Shown: one piece after another, positions 27,601-39,600 of the stretch
How positions within the stretch are numbered: position 1 is the stretch's first letter
Layout: every line of letters begins with the position of its first letter
Assembly (NCBI GenBank): GCA_003260075.1
Contig: QLIY01000298.1
Span: forward strand, 1-64,000
Direction of reading: 5' to 3'
DNA length: 64,000 nt
Source of the DNA: Phallusia mammillata
Lineage: Eukaryota; Chordata; Ascidiacea; Phlebobranchia; Ascidiidae
The notes under the pieces: generated by a model
The model's input: only the letters and a program-made list of their open reading frames with translations
What the model was told of the DNA's origin: nothing
Databases searched by the model: none
Made by a program: the position numbers and the translations under genes

Positions 27601-30600
27601 ATACAAAACTGACAACTGTATTGTTGCAAGTTGCATTGCCATGGCAGTTGTTTTCATTGAGATGACATTCATCAATATCTTCACAAGTTGCCCCATTTCC
27701 AGTAAATCCAGAATTACAAGTGCATACAAAACTGACAACTGTATTGTTGCAAGTTGCATTGCCATGGCAGTTGTTTTCATTGAGATGACATTCATCAATA
27801 TCTTCACAAGTTGCCCCATTTCCAGTAAATCCAGAATTACAAGTGCATACAAAACTGACAACTGTATTGTTGCAAGTTGCATTGCCATGGCAGTTGTTTT
27901 CATTGAGATGACATTCATCAATATCTTCACAAGTTGCCCCATTTCCAGTAAATCCAGAATTACAAGTGCATACAAAACTGACAACTGTATTGTTGCAAGT
28001 TGCATTGCCATGGCAGTTGTTTTCATTGAGATGACATTCATCAATATCTTCACAAGTTGCCCCATTTCCAGTAAATCCAGAATTACAAGTGCATACAAAA
28101 CTGACAACTGTATTGTTGCAAGTTGCATTGCCATGGCAGTTGTTTTCATTGAGATGACATTCATCAATATCTTCACAAGTTGCCCCATTTCCAGTAAATC
28201 CAGAATTACAAGTGCATACAAAACTGACAACTGTATTGTTGCAAGTTGCATTGCCATGGCAGTTGTTTTCATTGAGATGACATTCATCAATATCTTCACA
28301 AGTTGCCCCATTTCCAGTAAATCCAGAATTACAAGTGCATACAAAACTGACAACTGTATTGTTGCAAGTTGCATTGCCATGGCAGTTGTTTTCATTGAGA
28401 TGACATTCATCAATATCTTCACAAGTTGCCCCATTTCCAGTAAATCCAGAATTACAAGTGCATACAAAACTGACAACTGTATTGTTGCAAGTTGCATTGC
28501 CATGGCAGTTGTTTTCATTGAGATGACATTCATCAATATCTTCACAAGTTGCCCCATTTCCAGTAAATCCAGAATTACAAGTGCATACAAAACTGACAAC
28601 TGTATTGTTGCAAGTTGCATTGCCATGGCAGTTGTTTTCATTGAGATGACATTCATCAATATCTTCACAAGTTGCCCCATTTCCAGTAAATCCAGAATTA
28701 CAAGTGCATACAAAACTGACAACTGTATTGTTGCAAGTTGCATTGCCATGGCAGTTGTTTTCATTGAGATGACATTCATCAATATCTTCACAAGTTGCCC
28801 CATTTCCAGTAAATCCAGAATTACAAGTGCATACAAAACTGACAACTGTATTGTTGCAAGTTGCATTGCCATGGCAGTTGTTTTCATTGAGATGACATTC
28901 ATCAATATCTTCACAAGTTGCCCCATTTCCAGTAAATCCAGAATTACAAGTGCATACAAAACTGACAACTGTATTGTTGCAAGTTGCATTGCCATGGCAG
29001 TTGTTTTCATTGAGATGACATTCATCAATATCTTCACAAGTTGCCCCATTTCCAGTAAATCCAGAATTACAAGTGCATACAAAACTGACAACTGTATTGT
29101 TGCAAGTTGCATTGCCATGGCAGTTGTTTTCATTGAGATGACATTCATCAATATCTTCACAAGTTGCCCCATTTCCAGTAAATCCAGAATTACAAGTGCA
29201 TACAAAACTGACAACTGTATTGTTGCAAGTTGCATTGCCATGGCAGTTGTTTTCATTGAGATGACATTCATCAATATCTTCACAAGTTGCCCCATTTCCA
29301 GTAAATCCAGAATTACAAGTGCATACAAAACTGACAACTGTATTGTTGCAAGTTGCATTGCCATGGCAGTTGTTTTCATTGAGATGACATTCATCAATAT
29401 CTTCACAAGTTGCCCCATTTCCAGTAAATCCAGAATTACAAGTGCATACAAAACTGACAACTGTATTGTTGCAAGTTGCATTGCCATGGCAGTTGTTTTC
29501 ATTGAGATGACATTCATCAATATCTTCACAAGTTGCCCCATTTCCAGTAAATCCAGAATTACAAGTGCATACAAAACTGACAACTGTATTGTTGCAAGTT
29601 GCATTGCCATGGCAGTTGTTTTCATTGAGATGACATTCATCAATATCTTCACAAGTTGCCCCATTTCCAGTAAATCCAGAATTACAAGTGCATACAAAAC
29701 TGACAACTGTATTGTTGCAAGTTGCATTGCCATGGCAGTTGTTTTCATTGAGATGACATTCATCAATATCTTCACAAGTTGCCCCATTTCCAGTAAATCC
29801 AGAATTACAAGTGCATACAAAACTGACAACTGTATTGTTGCAAGTTGCATTGCCATGGCAGTTGTTTTCATTGAGATGACATTCATCAATATCTTCACAA
29901 GCTGTTCCATTTCCAGTAAATCCAGAATTACAAGTGCAAATATAACTGCCAACTGTATTATTGCAATTTGCATTGCCTTGGCAGTTGTCTTCATGTATAT
30001 GACATTCATCAACATCTTCGCAAGTTGTCCCATTTCCAGTGAATCCAGAATTACAATTGCAAAGAAACCTGCCAACTGTATTATTGCAAGTTGCATTGCC
30101 ATGGCAGTTGTCTTCATTCTGATGACATTCATCAATATCTTCACAGGTTGTCCCATTTCCAGTAAATCCAGAATTACAAGTGCATGCAAAACTGCCAACT
30201 GTATTATTGCAAGTTGCGTTGCCATGACAGTTGTCTTTAGTCAGATGACATTCATCAATATCTTCACAAGTTGTTCCATTTCCAATAAATCCAGAATTAC
30301 AAGTGCATACAAAACTGCTAACTGTATTATTGCAAGTTGCATTGCCATGGCAGTTGTCTTTATTCAGTGACATTCATCAATATCTTCACAAGTTGTTCCA
30401 TTTCCAGTAAATCCAGAATTACAAGTGCATAGATAACTGCCAACTGTATTATTGCAAGTTGCATTGCCATGGCAGTTGTCTTCATTCAGTGACATTCATC
30501 AATATCTTCACAAGTTGTTCCATTTCCAGTAAATCCAGAATTACAAGAGCAAAGATAACTGCCAACTGTATTGTTGCAAGTTGCATTGCCATGGCAGTTG

Positions 30601-33600
30601 TCTTTATTAAGATTACATTCATCAATATCTTCACAAGTTGATCTATTTCCAGTGAATCCAGAATTACAAGTGCATACAAAACTGCCAACTGTATTATTGC
30701 AAGTTGCATTGCCATGACAGTTGTCTTCATTCAGATGACATTCATCGATATCTTCACAAGTTGTTCCATTTCCAGTATGTCCAGAATTACAAGTGCAAAG
30801 AAACCTACCAACTGTATTATTGCAAGTTGCATTGCCATGACAGTTGTCTTCATTCAGATGACATTCATCGATATCTTCACAAGTTGTTCCATTTCCAGTA
30901 TGTCCAGAATTACAAGTGCAAAGAAACCTACCAACTGTATTATTGCAAGTTGCATTGCCATGACAGTTGTCTTCATTCAGATGACATTCATCGATATCTT
31001 CACAAGTTGTTCCATTTCCAGTATGTCCAGAATTACAAGTGCAAAGAAACCTACCAACTGTATTATTGCAAGTTGCATTGCCATGACAGTTGTCTTCATT
31101 CAGATGACATTCATCGATATCTTCACAAGTTGTTCCATTTCCAGTATGTCCAGAATTACAAGTGCAAAGAAACCTACCAACTGTATTATTGCAAGTTGCA
31201 TTGCCATGACAGTTGTCTTCATTCAGATGACATTCATCGATATCTTCACAAGTTGTTCCATTTCCAGTATGTCCAGAATTACAAGTGCAAAGAAACCTAC
31301 CAACTGTATTATTGCAAGTTGCATTGCCATGACAGTTGTCTTCATTCAGATGACATTCATCGATATCTTCACAAGTTGTTCCATTTCCAGTATGTCCAGA
31401 ATTACAAGTGCAAAGAAACCTACCAACTGTATTATTGCAAGTTGCATTGCCATGACAGTTGTCTTCATTCAGATGACATTCATCGATATCTTCACAAGTT
31501 GTTCCATTTCCAGTATGTCCAGAATTACAAGTGCAAAGAAACCTACCAACTGTATTATTGCAAGTTGCATTGCCATGACAGTTGTCTTCATTCAGATGAC
31601 ATTCATCGATATCTTCACAAGTTGTTCCATTTCCAGTATGTCCAGAATTACAAGTGCAAAGAAACCTACCAACTGTATTATTGCAAGTTGCATTGCCATG
31701 ACAGTTGTCTTCATTCAGATGACATTCATCGATATCTTCACAAGTTGTTCCATTTCCAGTATGTCCAGAATTACAAGTGCAAAGAAACCTACCAACTGTA
31801 TTATTGCAAGTTGCATTGCCATGACAGTTGTCTTCATTCAGATGACATTCATCGATATCTTCACAAGTTGTTCCATTTCCAGTATGTCCAGAATTACAAG
31901 TGCAAAGAAACCTACCAACTGTATTATTGCAAGTTGCATTGCCATGACAGTTGTCTTCATTCAGATGACATTCATCGATATCTTCACAAGTTGTTCCATT
32001 TCCAGTATGTCCAGAATTACAAGTGCAAAGAAACCTACCAACTGTATTATTGCAAGTTGCATTGCCATGACAGTTGTCTTCATTCAGATGACATTCATCG
32101 ATATCTTCACAAGTTGTTCCATTTCCAGTATGTCCAGAATTACAAGTGCAAAGAAACCTACCAACTGTATTATTGCAAGTTGCATTGCCATGACAGTTGT
32201 CTTCATTCAGATGACATTCATCGATATCTTCACAAGTTGTTCCATTTCCAGTATGTCCAGAATTACAAGTGCAAAGAAACCTACCAACTGTATTATTGCA
32301 AGTTGCATTGCCATGACAGTTGTCTTCATTCAGATGACATTCATCGATATCTTCACAAGTTGTTCCATTTCCAGTATGTCCAGAATTACAAGTGCAAAGA
32401 AACCTACCAACTGTATTATTGCAAGTTGCATTGCCATGACAGTTGTCTTCATTCAGATGACATTCATCGATATCTTCACAAGTTGTTCCATTTCCAGTAT
32501 GTCCAGAATTACAAGTGCAAAGAAACCTACCAACTGTATTATTGCAAGTTGCATTGCCATGACAGTTGTCTTCATTCAGATGACATTCATCGATATCTTC
32601 ACAAGTTGTTCCATTTCCAGTATGTCCAGAATTACAAGTGCAAAGAAACCTACCAACTGTATTATTGCAAGTTGCATTGCCATGACAGTTGTCTTCATTC
32701 AGATGACATTCATCGATATCTTCACAAGTTGTTCCATTTCCAGTATGTCCAGAATTACAAGTGCAAAGAAACCTACCAACTGTATTATTGCAAGTTGCAT
32801 TGCCATGACAGTTGTCTTCATTCAGATGACATTCATCGATATCTTCACAAGTTGTTCCATTTCCAGTATGTCCAGAATTACAAGTGCAAAGAAACCTACC
32901 AACTGTATTATTGCAAGTTGCATTGCCATGACAGTTGTCTTCATTCAGATGACATTCATCGATATCTTCACAAGTTGTTCCATTTCCAGTATGTCCAGAA
33001 TTACAAGTGCAAAGAAACCTACCAACTGTATTATTGCAAGTTGCATTGCCATGACAGTTGTCTTCATTCAGATGACATTCATCGATATCTTCACAAGTTG
33101 TTCCATTTCCAGTATGTCCAGAATTACAAGTGCAAAGAAACCTACCAACTGTATTATTGCAAGTTGCATTGCCATGACAGTTGTCTTCATTCAGATGACA
33201 TTCATCGATATCTTCACAAGTTGTTCCATTTCCAGTATGTCCAGAATTACAAGTGCAAAGAAACCTACCAACTGTATTATTGCAAGTTGCATTGCCATGA
33301 CAGTTGTCTTCATTCAGATGACATTCATCGATATCTTCACAAGTTGTTCCATTTCCAGTATGTCCAGAATTACAAGTGCAAAGAAACCTACCAACTGTAT
33401 TATTGCAAGTTGCATTGCCATGACAGTTGTCTTCATTCAGATGACATTCATCGATATCTTCACAAGTTGTTCCATTTCCAGTATGTCCAGAATTACAAGT
33501 GCAAAGAAACCTACCAACTGTATTATTGCAAGTTGCATTGCCATGACAGTTGTCTTCATTCAGATGACATTCATCGATATCTTCACAAGTTGTTCCATTT

Positions 33601-36600
33601 CCAGTATGTCCAGAATTACAAGTGCAAAGAAACCTACCAACTGTATTATTGCAAGTTGCATTGCCATGACAGTTGTCTTCATTCAGATGACATTCAACAA
33701 TATCTTCACAAGCTGCTCCATTTCCAGTAAATCCAGAATTACAGGAGCAAACAAAACTGCCAACTGTATTATTACAAGTTGCATTGCCATGGCAGTTGTC
33801 TTCATTCAGATGGCATTCATCAATATCTCCACAAGTTGTTCCATTTCCAGTAAATCCAGAAATACAAGTGCAAACAAAACTGCCAACTGTATTATTGCAA
33901 GTTGCATTGCCATGGCAGTTGTCTCCATTCAGATGACATTCATCAATATCTTCACAACTTGTTCCATTTCCAGTAAATCCAGAATTACAAGTGCAAACAA
34001 ATTTTCCAACAGTATTGTTACAAGTAGCATTTCCATGACAGTTCACTGCATTTAGAGTATATTCATCATTAATGTTCCAATATTAGTAAAATGAATAATC
34101 ACAGATGCAATTTTAATGTCTGGTGTGTATGTTTACTTTAAAATATTTCATAAATATTCAATAATTTTTGGTAAAGCAAATAAAGTTGTTATGTTTCACT
34201 GAGCACTAACAAGTTTTGCGAGTATTGGTAGTGTGAGTTCCATTTTTTATGATTACTTGGAACTATTAATTTCACATATTTTTAAAATTAAAGAAGCATG
34301 TTTCTTATTGTGATCTACTGTAAACATATCTGCATGATCAACTTTTGTTGTTGTTCATTTTGATGCAAGGTACTGCTTGTCCTTAGGTCATTTATACTAA
34401 TGCCACAACTTCAAAAAATCTTGGTGCATGATTATTTGTCACTTGGTTAGTTATAACAAGTTCTGCACATAAACGGTTTCTTTCAATTTTGAAAACATTA
34501 GTGTTTGTAAATTTACATTTTTGTGATTGCAACGTGACTAATAAGTCTGATTAAGTGTTTTACTTTTAGCATTGGTAACTCTAGAACAGTGGTTCTCAAA
34601 CTGTGGTACGCGTACCACTAGTGGTACGCCAGGACTTTTCAGGTGGTACGCGAGCAGCTTTCTATCATACCTAATTTAAGTCTGATCTAAAATTGCAACT
34701 CAACTGACCCAATTACTCAGTCCTGGTTTGGGCGAAACTCGTGTCTTGTACAGTCTTTTGAAATTACGAAATATGATAGACTATGTCAGGGCGAGAAAAT
34801 GGCCCTATTTCTTGGTCTATCCATTCAAACAGGGTTTAGGAGGTGGTACGCAGCGATAAAGAAATTTGTCAGGTGGTACGCGGTCCGTATAAGATTGAGA
34901 ATCACTGCTCTAGAAACACTATTTACCTGCAGACAGTTGTGTTGCTGGTTCACCCATTGTCACAAATTGGGTAATTTCTGCAAAAAAGATAGTAAAGAAA
35001 CAATTTTGAAACAACCTAGTAATACACTGCATCAATTATTATATGTTTACCCATTGTTTCTGTTTGGGCAGATCCTTCAGTAAATTCTGCGACTTCAAAA
35101 CAGAGAGTGGTATATATCAGCATCAATGAAAGCAATTAAAATTATCAAAAAAGATCATGATTAATCTCACCTTTTGCACTTTGTGTTACATGTTCTGTTG
35201 TTCTATATATTTCTGTAGAACAAATCACAAAATGTATGAAAACAACAAAAATAATATTGTGTATGATCATAAGTTTCCATGTATTAAATATTAGAGTAAA
35301 TGCAACAATTGGAATATTAGTTAATCTAAAATCAACCTGTTTTGCTATTTTTTTCATTCAAATAGTTTAAATTTGATACATTTTTTTTACCTGCAGATGT
35401 TTGTGAAGTCGTCTCACCAATTGTCACAACTTCGGTATTTTCTACAAACAAGACATACAAGTTTTTTTTATCTAATATTTTTGAGCAGTATAAGTTTTGT
35501 TGTTTGTATGCTTATTTTATTGCATTGAATAAAACAGTGGCACCAGATAAATCTTTGAGGGTGTTAGACCAGTGGTTCTCAACCGCCGGTCCGTGGACCG
35601 GTGCCGGTCCCCGTCAATTTTCCTGTTGGTCCACCAAATATACTATTTTTTTATCTCAATTGCAAAATACAAGATCTTGAAGGATGAGAAATCGTGTGGA
35701 AGTCAATGCTCTACTTCGCCGTGCAGAAACTTCATTAGAACCGCGTTTAACACGTATGATATCAAACAGACAGCAGCAAACTTCTCATTAAATTTAATTT
35801 TTCATGCTCTTTTTGAATTACATATTTTTGTCGTAATACATTTTGGGTTGATTTTGAAAATCCACCGGTCCGCAAAATTTGTTTTGAAAGTTTACCGGTC
35901 CGTGAGCTCAAAAGGTTGAGAACCACTGTGTTAGACTGATACACAACATTATTTTGTCCACAGTTAAGTTTTATATGCTACAATTAACTATTTTAATTGA
36001 TTATTACTTGTAAACAAACATATAATGTTTTTGATTTTCAGTTGACTCTGCAACTAATAAAATTATACTGGTGTCTGCAAAACCACCATTCATGTTACAA
36101 ACATGATTTGTTCACTATATTAGATATTATATGAAATAAAATAATGAATAGTTTGTTTTATTTGAAGAGAATAATAAAATACCCATATTTTCTGTTTGAC
36201 CAGATCCTTCAGTTAATTCTGCTGCTGTAAAATAAATAAAACTTAAATGTGGTATAGTTTAGCAACAATGTCAAGACTGTTAGATATATTTGAGAATGGA
36301 CTCCCTTGGAAAGAAGGAAAAACGGGTTTAGCAAACACCAATCTACCCTATGCATCGAGTATCTTTTGCAAGTACATAGAGTAATTGGTCATGAGGAAGA
36401 CATCAAATTTTTGACATTGTTTGGTAACAACAAATTTGTTGGAATGTTATTTATTAATGTTTTGAAAATAAATCTGATTTGTTTGTTTTTCTGATTAAAA
36501 GTTGAGTTGGATTGATGCTGAATAGAGGTTAAATTTGAACACAATTTGAAGAAAATCGTTGTAACAGTGATTTTGTTATAAATGTATGTACAAGTACACA

Positions 36601-39600
36601 ATCTTTTTTTTAAAAATACCTGTTGTGCTTAAGGTTTATAGGTAAGTTGCTGGGGTTGTAACCAAATCAAACAATTCTGGAAGACCACATATAATAAGAT
36701 ATATAAAATAACTACAAGTTAATTTTATTTTTGTCTGTGTAATGATTTTTTTTTTTTTTGTACAAACCACTTTAACTGACCTAAAACTAAAACAGGCTGG
36801 TTTACTTTTTCAGTGTTATGTTTAGTAACATCATTTACCGGTGTACGTTAGTGTAGTACACATGGTCACATATTCAGTACTTTCTGCAAATAAGATATTG
36901 ACAGACAATCTACTTGCAACAGCAATAAATATTTGTTTGGCCAGATCCTTCAGTTGTGTCTGTGACTGTTAACCAGTAATTTGTCACCATTAATGACAAA
37001 AATTAAAATTCATCCATTGGAACATTGAAATTGACCTGTTGTGCTTAGTTTTCTGACTTTAATATTTTCAATTTTAGATACTCTCCTTACCTGCGGATGT
37101 TTGTGTTGTTGATCCTACCATTGGCACAACTTCAGTACTTGCTGAAAAACAATACATGGACAAACTATTTGCAAAATCTGGGAAATTTAACCAGTAGGTG
37201 GTTAAATTTATGCCTGTGTGTCAATCTTGTGCATGTTTTTTGAGTTGAGTTAAATGTATTTCACTTGGTGAAAGAAAAGATGGGAACACAATTGCACTAA
37301 TAAATTTGCTAAATTTGCATTCCCCCACTTTTGTTTCAGGTGCAGACAATGCTTTATATTTACCCATTGTTTCGGTTTGGCCAGATCCTTCAGTTGATTC
37401 TGCTACTGTGAAACAGATAAAATCATATGTAAGCATCTATTTTAACAATAAAAAGCAATACAAAAATTATCTGTCATTAAGTGTTTTTACAGTTGATGAG
37501 CAGTAACAAAATCTCCCCAAGTTAATAAAACAAAAGTTGCAGTGTTTATAAACACTACTATATTTTTTTCTGCACATTTTTTATACACTGTGTTAGACTG
37601 ATACACAACATTATTTTGTCCACAGTTAAGTTTGGGGGGGGGGGTTACTAAAAAGGAACATTTAAATGCATGTCAATTAAAGACAACAAACAATTATGGA
37701 CACTTTAAAAACACTCTTTTGGTGTGTATCATATATGTTTTCATTTTTACAAACAACTTTATTTGACTTGAAACACATTTGTGCTGAGCTTTCTTCAAAC
37801 TGCTATACATCATTTACCTGCAGAAGTTTCTGTAGTTGGCACAAAAATAGTACTTTCTGCAAAACAAAATGTTAACACAGAAATTTTAGATGAACATTTA
37901 CATGTTCTGTTGTTCTATACATTTCTGTAGAAAAAAAACGCAAAATATATGAAAACAATATTATATGATTCTGTATGATTATAACAACAATTGGAATATT
38001 ATTTAATCTAAAATCTGTTTTTTTTTTTCACTCAAATAGTTTTAATTTGATACATTTTGTTTACCTGCAGATGTTAGTGAAGTTGGTTCACCAGTTGTCA
38101 CAACTTCAGTATTTCCTGCAAACAACAAACACATTTGTGCTGAGAACTCGCAAATTTAACACAATAAATATGACTCATAAATTTACCTATTGTTTCTGTT
38201 TGACCAGATCCTTCACTTGATTCTGTAACTGCTAAACAAATAGTAATTTAGCATTTGTATTTAACATTTTCAATAATTTAAACCAAACAGGAAATAAAAC
38301 TGTAACACTTGCCTTCAGTGCTCTGGGCTACATATGTTGTTGTGGTATAGATTCCTGTAAACAAGTTAAATTCAAGATATCCGCAAAACAACAAAAGTAT
38401 ATTTTAACATAAATTCATGTGCTTTTTAACATGACTCCATGTAATTTTTAAAACTTGAATTAAACCAAAACATATCTGCTAAGCCAGGGATCAGTAACCT
38501 ATTGCATTTTGCTGTATCCTGAATTACATGGAATTTCAAAATACAAAATACTTCACTTGTCAAAATCTTTATGTGCAATAGTGACTTAGTTGAGCTGATT
38601 TTAAGAATAATAAGAAATAGACAGATTTGCCGATATAGGCTGGTTTTAGGACTATTACACCAGCTCAAATGCAAAGCAAGTATGCATCAACAGTTTAAAT
38701 GAAATAAAATGCCATTAACCTGCAGAAGTTTGTGTATCTGTTTCACTCATAGCCACAACTTCAGTATTTTCTAGAAAACAGAATAATATTTTTTACAAAG
38801 TGTAGACATTTTTGGCTCTAAACTGTGTTTTAATGTTTATGCAATATATTAACTGCTTTGAAATATGAAATTTATGATTGGTTTAGGAATGCTTGATGCT
38901 ACACTATAGGAATTACAGTGTAGAAACAAAATCTTAATATTTCACCTGTTATGGTTGATTCTATATGTTTATTTTTCTATACCTATAATTGTTCTATACC
39001 GTGATTATCAAACAAGTCATGCTGCACAAAACATATTTTTCTTGATATGTATGTAATTATTGTCTCAACTTGTTTCAATGCTTAATTAATACACACATTA
39101 ACAGTGATGGCATTATTGCAAATTTATTTTGTTTGTACAGAACTCACCCATTTTATCTGTTTGGCCAGACCCTTCAGTAGATTCTGTGACTCCAAAAACA
39201 AATAATTACAGGCATGATGTAATTGAATGAAAACATTAGTTTTGGCATAACTAACCTCTTGTGCTTTGAATAGTACTCTGTTCTGTTGTTGTATTGGTTC
39301 CTGCAAAAAAAAAACGTTCCAAAATATCACCAAAATAAGAAGTAATTGTGCTTTTAAACCTGATGGTGTTTGAATATTTGTGTTGGAAAATGTAACAACT
39401 GAATTTGTTGTGCTTGATGTTGTTTGATCTGTTGCTGTGACAACTTCTGTGGTTGTTACTGAACCAATTGCTTCTGTATGATGTAAATGCACAGAATAAC
39501 AACTGCTAAATCAAAATATGGCAACACAAAGTGGACATTGAAGTAAAATCTGTTGAAACTTTGTAGTTACCTGTAGTTTCAGTAATGCTATATCCATCAG

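Noticed and set aside
27416-30370. 984-codon plus-strand ORF opposite EGF array 1, and the 896-codon minus-strand ORF at 27535-30225 in another frame
   Set aside because: They exist only because a 123-bp unit free of stops in that frame is repeated 19 times. They lack a domain, and the true frame has the EGF cysteine pattern.
27541-33688. Regular 123-bp repeats as a CRISPR array or satellite
   Set aside because: There are no unique spacers, the unit is 41 codons, and translation gives calcium-binding EGF modules in a spliced eukaryotic gene.
30704-34055. Plus-strand ORFs of 1,008 and 1,113 codons opposite EGF array 2
   Set aside because: Same repeat shadow effect; antisense to a clear coding frame.
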